A DNA stretch of 64,000 nt from Agrobacterium vitis (GCF_013426735.1 NZ_AP023272.1:2896501-2960500), one strand, 5' to 3'; counted from the stretch's first letter, positions 45,398-55,337 are shown. Translations and numbers: made by a program. The notes: a model not told the origin generated them from the letters alone.

Positions 45398-46368
45398 AAA
45401 ATATCCTTGTTGTCGGCGGTGCCGGCTATATCGGAAGCCATGCCTGCAAGGCCTTGTCCAAGGCGGGCTACACGCCTGTTGTTTATGACAATCTGGTCCA
45501 CGGCCATGCGGATTCGGTCAAATGGGGACCGTTCGAGCAAGGCGACATTGCCGATGGCGCAAGGCTTGATGCGGTTCTCAGCAAATACAAGCCGGAATGC
45601 GTGATGCATTTCGCCGCCTTCGCGGCTGTTGGCGAATCGGTGACGGACCCGGCAAAATATTACAATAACAACATCCATGGTTCGGTCTGCCTGCTGGACG
45701 CCATGCGCCGCAACGGCGTTGACACCATCGTGTTTTCCTCGACCTGCGCCACCTATGGCGAGGTTAAAAGCCTGCCAATCGTTGAGGAAGCCCCGCAGAG
45801 CCCGGTCAATCCCTATGGCTTTTCCAAGCTGGTGATCGAGCAGGCGCTGAAGGATTACGGCCATGCCTATGGATTGAAATGGGTGGCCATGCGCTATTTC
45901 AACGCCGCCGGTCTCGATCCGGAAGGCGATCTTGGCGAACGTCACGATCCGGAAACTCATGCCATTCCACTGGCGGTTCTGGCGGCCATGCGCCAGACCG
46001 AATTCAATGTGTTCGGCACAGATTACGATACGCCTGACGGCACCGCCGTGCGTGACTATATCCATGTCTGCGATCTTGCCGATGCCCATGTCCTGGCGAT
46101 CGATTACCTGCAAAAGGGCGGCGAAAGCGGTGCCTTCAATCTTGCAACAGGCAAGGGGACATCGGTCAAGGACTTGCTGGAAGCGGTGTCTGAGGCCGTC
46201 GGCGCGCAGGTGCCAATCAAATATGCGCCGAGGCGGGCTGGCGATGCGCCAGCTCTTTACGCCTCCGGCGACAAGGCCCGCAGCCTGTTGGGCTGGACGC
46301 CGCGCTATACCGATATCAACCTGATCGTGAAAACCGCGGCGGACTGGTTCAAGGCCCACCGCAACTAA
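45394..46368 (+). CDS. galE: UDP-glucose 4-epimerase
   Basis: 324 residues. GGAGYIGSH nucleotide motif, FSSTCATYG with catalytic Ser/Thr, and NPYGFSK with the Tyr-x3-Lys pair, all GalE hallmarks. Interconverts UDP-glucose and UDP-galactose, feeding envelope polysaccharide. It overlaps the preceding gene by 4 nt and is followed 112 bases later by UDP-glucose dehydrogenase. Confidence 0.92.
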   Translation: MKNILVVGGAGYIGSHACKALSKAGYTPVVYDNLVHGHADSVKWGPFEQGDIADGARLDAVLSKYKPECVMHFAAFAAVGESVTDPAKYYNNNIHGSVCLLDAMRRNGVDTIVFSSTCATYGEVKSLPIVEEAPQSPVNPYGFSKLVIEQALKDYGHAYGLKWVAMRYFNAAGLDPEGDLGERHDPETHAIPLAVLAAMRQTEFNVFGTDYDTPDGTAVRDYIHVCDLADAHVLAIDYLQKGGESGAFNLATGKGTSVKDLLEAVSEAVGAQVPIKYAPRRAGDAPALYASGDKARSLLGWTPRYTDINLIVKTAADWFKAHRN

Positions 46369-46480
46369 GGTCGATATAACCAGAGATCGTCGATATGGTT
46401 CGACAGGAACCACAGGGCAATCCGGCCCATTGCACACCCCCGCCCATCCCACACCCTTTGACAGGAAAGCGGCAGAATTC

Positions 46481-47797
46481 ATGAACGTTCGCATTACCAT
46501 GGTAGGCACCGGCTATGTGGGCCTGGTCAGCGGTGCATGCTTTGCCGAGCTGGGCCATGACGTCATCTGCGTCGATAAGGACCCGCGCAAGATCGAAATG
46601 CTGCATCAAGGCAAGATGCCGATCTATGAGCCGGGTTTGGATGAACTGGTTCAGCGCAATGTGGCAGCCGGGCGCATCACCTTCACCACCGACCTTGCCG
46701 CAAGCGTCAAGGACCGTGATGCCGTGTTCATTGCCGTCGGCACGCCAACCGAGGCGGGTTCGGACCGGGCCGATCTGAAATATGTGTTTGCCGCCGCCAC
46801 CGAAATTGCCAAGGCCGTGACCGGCTTTACCGTCATTGTCACCAAATCGACGGTGCCGGTTGGCACCAACCGTCAGGTCTTCGAAATTGCCAAGGCCAAT
46901 GCCGCACCGGATGTGCGGATCGCGGTTGCGTCCAATCCCGAATTTCTGCGCGAAGGCGCCGCCATCAAGGATTTCCTGGAGCCGGACCGGATCGTCGTTG
47001 GCGTCGATACACCCCAGTCTGGCGAGGTTATGGAGCGGATTTACGCACCACTGCTGTTAAACGGCAACGTTCCCTTCTTCAGCACCGGGATTGAGACGGC
47101 TGAATTGATCAAATATGCCGCCAATGCCTTTCTCGCCGTCAAGATCAGCTTCATCAATGAAATGGCCAATCTGTGTGAAGCGGTTGGTGCCACGGTTGAG
47201 GATGTGGCCCATGGCATCGGGCTCGACAAGCGGATCGGCCGGGCCTTTCTCAATACCGGCCCTGGCTGGGGCGGCTCCTGCTTTCCCAAGGATACCCGCG
47301 CGCTCCTGGCAACCGCCGCCGATGCTGGAATCGACTCACGGGTCGTCTCTTCGGCGGTCGATGCCAACAACCAGCGCAAGGCCGATATGGTCACCAAGGT
47401 GATTGAGGCCGCGGGCGGTGATGTCGAGGGCAAGAAAATCGCCGTATTGGGCGTGACCTTCAAAGGCCAGACCGACGATATGCGCGAAAGCACCAGCCTG
47501 GTGATGCTGCCTGCCTTGCAGGCGAAAGGCGCAAAGGTCGCCGCTTTCGATCCGTCAAGCCCGCATGACGCCGCAAGCCAGTTGCCGGGCGTCGAAATGA
47601 CCAAGACAGCCAAGGAGGCCGCGACCGGCGCCGATGTTCTGGTCATCCTGACCGACTGGATGGTCTTCAAGACCTATAACTTCAAGGAAATCGCCAGTGT
47701 CATGGCCTCTCCTGTTCTTGTTGATCTGCGCAATATGTTCAATGCCAATGAAGCGCAGAAGAACGGCTTTTCTCACTATGTCTCGCTGGGACGGTGA
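46481..47797 (+). CDS. ugd: UDP-glucose 6-dehydrogenase
   Basis: 438 residues. N-terminal Rossmann VGTGYVGLVSG, central SNPEFLREG, KSTVPVGT, and catalytic Cys267 in GGSCFPKDTRAL, then a second Rossmann domain. Makes UDP-glucuronate, the substrate for the decarboxylase-like protein upstream and for glucuronate-containing polysaccharides. The ATG at 46481 is the family start. Confidence 0.94.
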   Translation: MNVRITMVGTGYVGLVSGACFAELGHDVICVDKDPRKIEMLHQGKMPIYEPGLDELVQRNVAAGRITFTTDLAASVKDRDAVFIAVGTPTEAGSDRADLKYVFAAATEIAKAVTGFTVIVTKSTVPVGTNRQVFEIAKANAAPDVRIAVASNPEFLREGAAIKDFLEPDRIVVGVDTPQSGEVMERIYAPLLLNGNVPFFSTGIETAELIKYAANAFLAVKISFINEMANLCEAVGATVEDVAHGIGLDKRIGRAFLNTGPGWGGSCFPKDTRALLATAADAGIDSRVVSSAVDANNQRKADMVTKVIEAAGGDVEGKKIAVLGVTFKGQTDDMRESTSLVMLPALQAKGAKVAAFDPSSPHDAASQLPGVEMTKTAKEAATGADVLVILTDWMVFKTYNFKEIASVMASPVLVDLRNMFNANEAQKNGFSHYVSLGR

Positions 47798-47987
47798 GGT
47801 AGCTCCCAGGAACAGGCCGTTCGGAAGGATTTTTGGCGTAAAGTCACATTTGTGTAACAAACTCGGCAAGGATTGATCCTTCCACTGCGTGACATCGTGG
47901 TGTAAGGAGAGGCCGCCGGAACAGCCGGACCGGAAAGATCAAGAAACCTGGCGACCCCTTCGCGGCCTAGTCCTGGAGTTGAACGGA

Positions 47988-48587
47988 ATGCCCATTACGA
48001 TTTTCGACGGTATTGTCATCGGTGTCGTGCTGTTTTCAGCCGTGCTGGCGATGATCCGCGGCTTTTCACGCGAGATCCTGTCGATTGCCAGTTGGGTGGG
48101 CGCCATTGCGGCGGCCTATTATCTTTATCCTTTCATTCTTCCCTATGTGAAGAATTATACCAACGACCAGCGGATCGCCGTTGCCGCCTCTGCCGGTGGC
48201 GTCTTCCTGCTTGCCTTGATCCTGATCTCGTTTATCACCTCGCGCATTGCCGACTTCATCATCGACAGCCGGATCGGCGCATTGGACCGTACCCTCGGCT
48301 TCCTGTTCGGAGCGGCGCGCGGCATCCTGCTGCTGGTGGTAGCCGTGGCCTTCTGGAACTGGCTGATCGATGCCAAGCAGCGGCCTGACTGGGTCAACAA
48401 TGCCAAGTCGAAACCGTTCCTCGATGCGCTGGTGGTCAAGCTGGAAGCGGTGCTGCCCGACGATATCGAACCGCAACTGCGCGCCCGCATCCTCGGCAAA
48501 CAACAGACAGCACCGGCTGAAGGCCAGGCGCCTGCAGACGATGCGCCAGCCCAGACACCAGGTCAGACACCCGCGCCAGCCAATTGA
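47988..48587 (+). CDS. cvpA: CvpA family membrane protein
   Basis: 199 residues, four membrane helices (FDGIVIGVVLFSAVLAMIRG at the start, then helices near 35, 65 and 105), followed by a Pro/Ala/Gln-rich polar tail. CvpA is linked to colicin V production and envelope processes, and lies next to purF in many bacteria, as here. Start MPITIFDG at 47988 with GGAG upstream. Confidence 0.88.
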   Translation: MPITIFDGIVIGVVLFSAVLAMIRGFSREILSIASWVGAIAAAYYLYPFILPYVKNYTNDQRIAVAASAGGVFLLALILISFITSRIADFIIDSRIGALDRTLGFLFGAARGILLLVVAVAFWNWLIDAKQRPDWVNNAKSKPFLDALVVKLEAVLPDDIEPQLRARILGKQQTAPAEGQAPADDAPAQTPGQTPAPAN

Positions 48588-48671
48588 TATCGTCCGCCTT
48601 CTGGACGTTGATAGCAGGCGCGCTTATATAGAGCTGGCCTGTCCGAATTGCTCAAGACCATCAGACCCTGC

Positions 48672-48696
48672 CAGGGATTGAGCCCAGGGATTGAGC
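48672..48696 (+). repeat. Tandem 13-bp repeat in the purF leader
   Basis: CAGGGATTGAGC occurs twice with 13-base periodicity (48672-48683 and 48685-48696), about 108 bases before the purF ATG. Role unknown. Confidence 0.7.
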
Positions 48697-48803
48697 AGAG
48701 ACAAAGAATGAGCGCCACCCGTGATGGAAATCGGCGCTCCTCACTGCATTTCGTCACCCGTGCCCCGTATCGGCGCGCATGTATCGAGCAAAGGCTTGCT
48801 GCA

Positions 48804-50294
48804 ATGAAACAGTCTATTTCCTCGACTTTCCTTGAAGACCTCGATGGCGACACGCTGCATGAAGAATGCGGCGTGTTCGGCATTCTGGGCCATCAGGATG
48901 CCGCAACGCTGACCGCTCTCGGACTGCATGCGCTTCAGCATCGTGGCCAGGAGGCAGCCGGACTGGTTTCCTTTGACGGCAAGCAGTTTCACACCGAAAA
49001 GCATATGGGCCTTGTCGGCGACCACTATACCAATCCAGTGACGCTCGCAAAATTGCCGGGTTCCGCCGCCATCGGCCATACCCGCTATTCCACCACTGGC
49101 GAAGTGGCGTTGCGCAATGTGCAGCCACTGTTTGCTGAATTGGAGGAAGGCGGCATCGCCATTGCCCATAACGGCAACTTCACCAATGGCCTGACGCTGC
49201 GCCGCCAGATCATTGCCACCGGGGCCATCTGTCAATCGACTTCGGATACGGAAGTCGTGCTGCACCTAATCGCACGCTCCCGTCACAGCTCCACCGCCGA
49301 CCGCTTCATCGATGCCATCAGGCAGATGGAAGGCGGCTATTCGATGCTGGCCATGACCCGCACCAAGTTGATCGCCGCCCGCGACCCGATCGGCATCCGG
49401 CCTCTGGTGATGGGCGATCTCGACGGTAAGCCGATTTTCTGCTCGGAAACCTGTGCGCTGGACATTATCGGCGCGAAATTCGTGCGTGATGTTGAAAATG
49501 GCGAAGTGATCATCTGCGAGATCCAGCCGGATGGCTCGATCACCATCGACAGCCGCCGCCCGGCGCGTCCCCAGGCCGAGCGTCCCTGCCTGTTCGAATA
49601 TGTCTATTTCGCCCGCCCCGATTCGGTCGTCAGCGGTCGCAACGTCTATCAGACCCGCAAGGCCATGGGCATGAACCTGGCGAAGGAAGCCCCTTGCGAT
49701 GGCGATGTCGTGGTGCCTGTTCCCGATGGCGGCACACCGGCGGCACTTGGCTATGCCCAGGCCAGCGGTATTCCCTTCGAATACGGCATCATCCGCAATC
49801 ACTATGTCGGGCGCACCTTTATCGAGCCGACACAGCAGATCCGCGCCTTCGGCGTCAAGCTGAAGCATTCGGCCAACCGGGCGATGATCGAGGGTAAGCG
49901 GGTTGTCCTGGTGGACGATTCCATCGTGCGCGGCACGACATCGCTGAAGATCGTCCAGATGATCCGCGATGCCGGAGCCAAGGAAGTGCATATCCGTGTT
50001 GCCAGCCCGATGATCTACCATCCGGATTTCTACGGCATCGACACGCCGGATGCCGAAAAGCTGCTCGCCAATCAATATGCGGGCGCCGAAGCCATGGCGA
50101 AATTTATCGGCGCCGATTCGCTTGCCTTCCTGTCCATCGATGGGCTGTACATGGCCGTCGGCGGCGAGGCCCGCAATGCCGCCAATCCGCAATTTACCGA
50201 TCACTATTTCACTGGCGACTACCCGACCCGTCTCCTGGACAAGGAAGGCGAGAAAATGGGCCGCAAGGTATCGGTTATGTCTATCAACGGCTGA
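48804..50294 (+). CDS. purF: Amidophosphoribosyltransferase
   Basis: 496 residues. The Ntn glutaminase domain begins at Cys22 (EECGVFG), so a short propeptide of about 21 residues should be cleaved. C-terminal PRTase domain has the PRPP motif VVLVDDSIVRGTT. Glutamine transfers amide to PRPP in the first step of purine synthesis. The frame extends far upstream, but MKQSISSTF at 48804 is the family start. It is followed by an SDR gene. Confidence 0.95.
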   Translation: MKQSISSTFLEDLDGDTLHEECGVFGILGHQDAATLTALGLHALQHRGQEAAGLVSFDGKQFHTEKHMGLVGDHYTNPVTLAKLPGSAAIGHTRYSTTGEVALRNVQPLFAELEEGGIAIAHNGNFTNGLTLRRQIIATGAICQSTSDTEVVLHLIARSRHSSTADRFIDAIRQMEGGYSMLAMTRTKLIAARDPIGIRPLVMGDLDGKPIFCSETCALDIIGAKFVRDVENGEVIICEIQPDGSITIDSRRPARPQAERPCLFEYVYFARPDSVVSGRNVYQTRKAMGMNLAKEAPCDGDVVVPVPDGGTPAALGYAQASGIPFEYGIIRNHYVGRTFIEPTQQIRAFGVKLKHSANRAMIEGKRVVLVDDSIVRGTTSLKIVQMIRDAGAKEVHIRVASPMIYHPDFYGIDTPDAEKLLANQYAGAEAMAKFIGADSLAFLSIDGLYMAVGGEARNAANPQFTDHYFTGDYPTRLLDKEGEKMGRKVSVMSING

Positions 50295-50338
50295 GGCCGA
50301 TTCTTGGCGTTGCATGAGATGATGAGGGGGAAGCGGAC

Positions 50339-51079
50339 ATGACGGTTGATCTCAAGGGACGGATCGCGCTTGTCACCGGCGCGTCACGAGGCATCGGCTA
50401 TTTCACCGCGCTGGAACTGGCAAAGGCAGGCGCGCATGTGATTGCCTGCGCCCGCACCGTCGGGGGTCTGGAAGACCTTGACGACGCCATTACCTCGGCA
50501 GGTGGTAGCGCGACCCTGGTGCCGTTCGATCTCGCCGACATGGGCGCCATCGATGCGCTGGGTGGATCGATTTTCGAGCGCTGGGGCAAGCTCGATATTC
50601 TGGTTGCCAATGCTGGCGTGCTCGGGACGATTTCGCCCGTGGCCCATGTCGAGGCCAAGGTGTTCGAAAAGGTCATGACCATCAATGTCACGGCCACCTG
50701 GCGGCTGATCCGATCGATTGATCCGCTGATCACCAAATCCGACCAGGGCCGCGCCCTGATCCTGTCCTCCGCCGCACCGCATAAATGCAAGCCTTTCTGG
50801 GGCCCCTATTCCGCATCCAAGGCTGCGGTTGAAGCCTTAGCCCGCACCTGGGCTGCCGAAAATCAGCGCCTGCCGCTCCGCGTCCTCTCCATTGACCCAG
50901 GCGCCACCCGCACGGCGATGCGCGCCCAGGCCATGCCGGGCGAAGACCCCGACACGCTGCCGCATCCCTCAGAGGTCGCCAAAGCCCTGTTGCCACTGGT
51001 CGGGCCGCAACAGACGGAAACAGGCAAGCTGTTTATCGTCCGGGAACAGAAGATCATCGATTATCCGCCCTACGGCTGA
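50339..51079 (+). CDS. SDR family NAD(P)-dependent oxidoreductase
   Basis: 246 residues, classical SDR: TGASRGIG (13-20), NAG near 90, the Ser-Tyr-Lys triad with YSASKAAVEAL, and a GATRTAM loop. Substrate unknown. It follows purF by 44 bases in the same direction. The same purF-SDR order is seen in other rhizobia as I recall, but the role is not established. Confidence 0.85.
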   Translation: MTVDLKGRIALVTGASRGIGYFTALELAKAGAHVIACARTVGGLEDLDDAITSAGGSATLVPFDLADMGAIDALGGSIFERWGKLDILVANAGVLGTISPVAHVEAKVFEKVMTINVTATWRLIRSIDPLITKSDQGRALILSSAAPHKCKPFWGPYSASKAAVEALARTWAAENQRLPLRVLSIDPGATRTAMRAQAMPGEDPDTLPHPSEVAKALLPLVGPQQTETGKLFIVREQKIIDYPPYG

Positions 51080-51135
51080 TCACGATTGCGGACAGCCTGG
51101 ACGGCTGCGATCTTCAAAAATATTGAAATAGATTT

Positions 51136-52218
51136 TTACGGTAATAGCGGCTCGAAAGTCGTCCCCATCAGGGCCACTTTGCTGCGAATCCGCTCGGCTC
51201 CCTCGGCTCGTTCCGCCGGGTTATCGATCAAGCGGATGATTTCTGCGATCCAGGCAGCCTGATCATAGGGCAATCGAGGTTGCGCATCATCAGCCTCGGC
51301 GCCATAGGCGAGGCCTTCTGAGAACAGCCCTGCCGCACCCAGCCGGGCGACATCGATGAATTTGGTGCAGGCCCGGCTGTCATTCGCCTCGGACGGCGCC
51401 AAAGGCACCAGCATGATATCAACCTGCGCCCTTCCCGCGTAAACCAGATATTGTGGCCAGGACACTGGTGCCTTCACCGTTACGCGGTTCATGTCTTTCC
51501 AGATCGCGCGCGCCTTCTTGCCCGCAAACACTTCGAACACCGCCTGGGGGCGTTGTTCCAGCACGGTCCGGATAACCGGCTTCAAGAAGTGATGTTCCGC
51601 CACATGCACGCCCGTGGCGTGATAGGCAACCACCACCTTATCATGGCTGGCCGCGTCATCCGCTCTGCCATCGGCGTGCAGCCGGCGCTCCCAAAGGCTG
51701 ATGGGAGGCGCTGGCGGCAGGATACGGGCCTTCGGTTCGCCAATCGCCTGGAACAATTGCGGTGTGGACAGCCAGAGAATGTCGAGATGGCGGTTCAGGC
51801 GCCGCAGCGGATAAAGCGCCCTAAACCACAGGAACAGGCTATAGGCGATATCGGCGTCACGGCTGGATATGACGGCATTGATGTCGTCATCCAGTAGCAG
51901 ACCGACGCCGGCGAGCTTGTCGGCATGGGTTTCGATCCAGCGCAGCAAGGGCCGTGATGCATAGCGACAGATCACCACAAATGCGCCATCGGGGTCGAGT
52001 GCGCCCCCGTCAAGCTTTCTGATATCGTGAACCTGATAGGGAGGCATGCCCTCTGCACTCAAGCGGACGGGCAGATAATAGTCGAACGTGGGGTTTGGAA
52101 CGCGACCGAAGACCAGAACCGATTTGACTGGACGGCGCGGCTTTCCATCCGCTTGGTCCCGCAGGCGGGGTCGCGGCAAAACCTGCTCCAGAACCGGCCA
52201 GTACCAGCGTTTTTTCAT
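51136..52218 (-). CDS. Probable GT-B-like glycosyltransferase, unclassified
   Basis: 360 residues. No clear catalytic signature; the C-terminal part (VVVAYHATGVHVAEHHFLKPVIRTVLEQRPQAVFEVFAG, then VDIMLVPLAPSEANDSRACTKFIDVARLGAAGLFS) looks like the nucleotide-sugar half of GT-B enzymes, with the E/D-x-K/R-type KFIDVARLG. Start overlaps the stop of the GT2 gene by 4 nt. Probably assembles a surface polysaccharide with the rhamnose genes. Other rhizobial homologues are unknown to me. Confidence 0.6.
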   Translation of the reverse strand: MKKRWYWPVLEQVLPRPRLRDQADGKPRRPVKSVLVFGRVPNPTFDYYLPVRLSAEGMPPYQVHDIRKLDGGALDPDGAFVVICRYASRPLLRWIETHADKLAGVGLLLDDDINAVISSRDADIAYSLFLWFRALYPLRRLNRHLDILWLSTPQLFQAIGEPKARILPPAPPISLWERRLHADGRADDAASHDKVVVAYHATGVHVAEHHFLKPVIRTVLEQRPQAVFEVFAGKKARAIWKDMNRVTVKAPVSWPQYLVYAGRAQVDIMLVPLAPSEANDSRACTKFIDVARLGAAGLFSEGLAYGAEADDAQPRLPYDQAAWIAEIIRLIDNPAERAEGAERIRSKVALMGTTFEPLLP

Positions 52219-54191
52219 CGGATACGGCCACTCCTTGCCGACAGGTCACGCGGTGCCGCTTCCAGCACGAAATCACCAGCGCTCAGCGAACAATTCGGAT
52301 TGTAGCAGGGATCGTTGTCGATCACGTCGGACCAGCGTTCAAACATTACCTTCTCCTCTCCGGCAAAGCGCAGCCGCTTTTCGACGGTATCGTCCCGCCC
52401 ACGCGATACGGATTCACGATGAACAAGGCGTGCATGAGGCGTCCAGACGATATCGAGACCAGCGCGGCGCAGCTTTAGGCAGTAATCGACATCGTTGAAG
52501 GCGACCGGTAAATTCGCTTCGTCCATGCCACCCACCTGTAACCAATGGCTTTTGCGGGTCAAGAGGCAGGCCGCCGTGACGGCGGAAACATGGCGGCGCT
52601 GCGCCAACAGGCCATGATCCTCGCCACCGTCAGGATCATGAAAATGGAAACTGTGGCGGGCGATGGACCCCGCCCCCAGCGTGACACCGGCATGTTGCAC
52701 AAAACCATCGGGATAGAGCAACAGGGCACCGACAGCCCCGACTTGAGGATCATCCAACTCGGCATTCATCTCGCCAAGCCAGTCGCGCTCCAGCGGCTCG
52801 ACATCGTTGTTGAGCAGCAGAATCCGGTCATGCCGGGCCTGATCGACGCCGAGATTGCAGGCTCTGGAAAAATTGAAGGTGCCGGGCATCGGCAAGCGCC
52901 GCACATGACCCTCCGCCTCGATCCTGTCGAGAAGAATGCGCGTCGCATCCTCCTTGCTGTCATTGTCGATGACGATAATGTCCAATTCGCCATGATCGGT
53001 GCGACCCAGCAGGCCATCAAGACAGGCTGAGAGAAGATCCGCCCGGTCCCGGGTTGGAATGATCACGGTGACAGGCGGGCGAGAGCTTCCCGGTCGCAAA
53101 AAGGGCCGCGATAGCGTGAGAGCCGGTCGCGGAGAGGACCGGTGAACCAGAACGCGGGGCAGATGAAGAATGTCCCCCGCTGCTGCTGCCTGGATGGCGA
53201 GTTGGTTCGCATCGAAACTGGTGATATCGACAGGTTGCGGCAGACAGGCAGGACGCAAGAGAACGCAGTCCATCGGCAGCCAGCCGGTTTGCACCAAGGG
53301 CAGGTTCCAGGCTGGTTTGAACAACGGCACAGCTGGCCCGCCCTTGCGGCAAGCCTGGTCCTCGTCGCAATAAACCCCTGCCGCCAGCGGATTCTGGATC
53401 AGGCAGTCGGTCATCCATTGCAGCGCCGATGGCGACAAGGTGACGCCGGCCGGCACCAGCAGCCAGAACAGATCCTTCTCTGTCGCGCGGCTTGCCAGGC
53501 CAGCGGCCAGGTCGTCCAGATCCACAAATTCAACTTGGCGATAAGTCTGCCGATCAAGGCTGTTGCGCGTGACCGATCGCCCCTCACCCGCTCCCATAAC
53601 ACTGACCAAAACGAGAGGCGCCGAGCTGCTAGAAATGGCAGGTGGCCTGTCCACCTCATCGCGTAGCCGAAGCCAATCCTGATAGCGGGGAGACGACAAA
53701 GCCTCGAAATGCCGGAGGAACCGGAACGTCGCACCTTTGACGTTTCGCGCCGCCAACAAGCGGAGCAAGGTCCGCGCGGTATGGGGCCAGCGGATCAGCA
53801 CCCGCAGGACAGCTTCGGCGATGGACAGCGTGCGGATCGTGACGGTCGGTTGCCGAACTGCGTTGACCCGGTCCTTTGCCGGTGTCGCGACGACGGCAAT
53901 CGAGTCCAGATCGTCGGGCATCCATCCCAGGAAGCGGCCAGAGTTTTTCACGATCAGCGAACGCTTGAGAATGGCTGGAACCCGACCGGGACGATGAAGG
54001 AAGAGACGCGGCGAAGGCCCAAGGTAGCCGTCGGGATCATGGACTGAAATCATCACCGGCTTATCGGCCAGACGGCGGGCAGCCGGACCCTGTGCGGCGC
54101 ATACCTGCGCCAGCTCGGTCGAATCCTGTCCATCACGCACACTGGTCTTCAACGCATCACACCACCGATAAGACCATTGGATGCGCTCCAC
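52215..54191 (-). CDS. Two-domain family 2 glycosyltransferase
   Basis: 658 residues. An unusual N-terminal half (1-190) without recognised domain, a degenerate GT2-like segment (about 190-350) that keeps YCDED and FKPAWNLPLVQTGWL, and a full C-terminal GT2 domain (about 373-620; VTVIIPTRDRADLL, LDIIVIDNDSKE, LLNNDVEP, GAVGALLLYPDG, FNDVDYCLKLRRAG). Likely a rhamnosyl- or sugar transferase for O-antigen. GTG start at 54191 has no obvious SD, so the N-terminus is uncertain. 4-nt overlap with the next gene. Confidence 0.8.
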   Translation of the reverse strand: MERIQWSYRWCDALKTSVRDGQDSTELAQVCAAQGPAARRLADKPVMISVHDPDGYLGPSPRLFLHRPGRVPAILKRSLIVKNSGRFLGWMPDDLDSIAVVATPAKDRVNAVRQPTVTIRTLSIAEAVLRVLIRWPHTARTLLRLLAARNVKGATFRFLRHFEALSSPRYQDWLRLRDEVDRPPAISSSSAPLVLVSVMGAGEGRSVTRNSLDRQTYRQVEFVDLDDLAAGLASRATEKDLFWLLVPAGVTLSPSALQWMTDCLIQNPLAAGVYCDEDQACRKGGPAVPLFKPAWNLPLVQTGWLPMDCVLLRPACLPQPVDITSFDANQLAIQAAAAGDILHLPRVLVHRSSPRPALTLSRPFLRPGSSRPPVTVIIPTRDRADLLSACLDGLLGRTDHGELDIIVIDNDSKEDATRILLDRIEAEGHVRRLPMPGTFNFSRACNLGVDQARHDRILLLNNDVEPLERDWLGEMNAELDDPQVGAVGALLLYPDGFVQHAGVTLGAGSIARHSFHFHDPDGGEDHGLLAQRRHVSAVTAACLLTRKSHWLQVGGMDEANLPVAFNDVDYCLKLRRAGLDIVWTPHARLVHRESVSRGRDDTVEKRLRFAGEEKVMFERWSDVIDNDPCYNPNCSLSAGDFVLEAAPRDLSARSGRIR

Positions 54192-54330
54192 AGCCGATAC
54201 AATATTTCACCGGGCCTCACTTTTGAAACGCCAACACCGACCGCAACGAGACCTCTGCCCGCGTTTTACCGCATAAACCTTAAATCAAAGTCGATTTGAG
54301 GAAAAAATTATGCAGCATATATAAACTGTT

Positions 54331-54364
54331 ACAGCGCCACACCCTCTCAGGTGCGTGGCGCTGT
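54331..54364. terminator. Hairpin between rfbA and the glycosyltransferases
   Basis: ACAGCGCCAC (54331-54340) pairs with GTGGCGCTGT (54355-54364), 10 bp perfect. It lies after rfbA on the minus strand, with no strong T-run; it may attenuate read-through from rfbA into the GT genes. Confidence 0.5.
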
Positions 54365-54393
54365 ATTGCAGATACGCGTCCGGTTTAAAAGCG

Positions 54394-55257
54394 TTAGAGC
54401 ACTTTTTTCAGCAGATATTGCCCATAAGCGCTCTTGCCATATTGCAGGCCGAGCGCCTCCAACTGCTGAGCGTCGATGAAACCGAGCCGATAGGCGATCT
54501 CTTCCGGGCAGGAAATCTTGAAGCCCTGACGGCGTTCCAGCGTGGCGACGAATTCCGAGGCATCCAATAGACTGTCGGGCGTGCCGGTATCCAGCCACGC
54601 ATAGCCGCGGCCCATCTTCACCACGTTCAGCCGACCGCGTTCTAGATACACGCGGTTGACGTCGGTGATCTCCAGCTCGCCACGCGCCGATGGCTTCAGG
54701 TTTGCAGCGATATCAACGACATCCTTGTCGTAGAAATAAAGCCCAGTCACGGCCCAGCTCGAGCGCGGCGCCTGCGGCTTTTCCTCGATGGAGATGGCCT
54801 TCAAATCCTTGTCGAATTCGACGACGCCGTACCGCTCGGGATCATTGACGTGATAGGCAAATACGGTTGCCCCGTCATTGCCGGCAACTGCACTTCTGAA
54901 CAGGTCGTTGACACCATGGCCATAGAAAATATTGTCCCCGAGGATCAAGCAGGACGGATTAGAGCCGACGAAATCCGCGCCGATAATATAGGCCTGCGCC
55001 AGGCCATCCGGCGTTGGCTGCTCGGCATAGGTCAGCGAAATCCCCCATTTCGACCCATCACCCAGCAGGCTTTGAAAGTTCGGCAGATCCTTCGGTGTCG
55101 AAATGATCAGGATATCGCGAATCCCGGCCAGCATCAGCGTCGAGAGCGGATAATAGATCATCGGCTTGTCATAGACAGGCATGAGCTGCTTGGAGGTGAC
55201 TAGCGTCATGGGATGCAGGCGGGTGCCGCTGCCACCGGCTAGAATGATACCCTTCAT
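54394..55257 (-). CDS. rfbA: Glucose-1-phosphate thymidylyltransferase
   Basis: 287 residues. Nucleotidyltransferase start [26 protein letters not shown] and EEKPQAPRS, typical RmlA length. Makes dTDP-glucose, first step to dTDP-L-rhamnose. ATG at 55257 has CAGGAG eight bases upstream. Last of the rfbC-rfbB-rfbD-rfbA order on the minus strand; a 78-base gap with a RIME-like repeat separates it from rfbD. Confidence 0.95.
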   Translation of the reverse strand: MKGIILAGGSGTRLHPMTLVTSKQLMPVYDKPMIYYPLSTLMLAGIRDILIISTPKDLPNFQSLLGDGSKWGISLTYAEQPTPDGLAQAYIIGADFVGSNPSCLILGDNIFYGHGVNDLFRSAVAGNDGATVFAYHVNDPERYGVVEFDKDLKAISIEEKPQAPRSSWAVTGLYFYDKDVVDIAANLKPSARGELEITDVNRVYLERGRLNVVKMGRGYAWLDTGTPDSLLDASEFVATLERRQGFKISCPEEIAYRLGFIDAQQLEALGLQYGKSAYGQYLLKKVL

Positions 55258-55291
55258 TGATAAAACTCCTGACACGTCATTTGTGTTCGTT

Positions 55292-55337
55292 GTCTTTTGA
55301 GGAAAGCTGGCGACCAGTTTTCCCTAGACAAACTCTA
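55292..55337. repeat. RIME-like repeat copy C (diverged)
   Basis: GTCTTTTGAGGAAAGC, then TTTTCCC and AAACTCTA. Same frame as copies A and B but more diverged. The terminal CTCTA contains the TAG stop of rfbD (55335-55337, minus strand). Confidence 0.6.

Noticed and set aside
45022..46509. 495-residue minus-strand frame over galE
   Set aside because: Antisense shadow of GalE and its neighbours; no domain recognised.
49266..50315. 349-residue minus-strand frame opposite purF
   Set aside because: Shadow of PurF.
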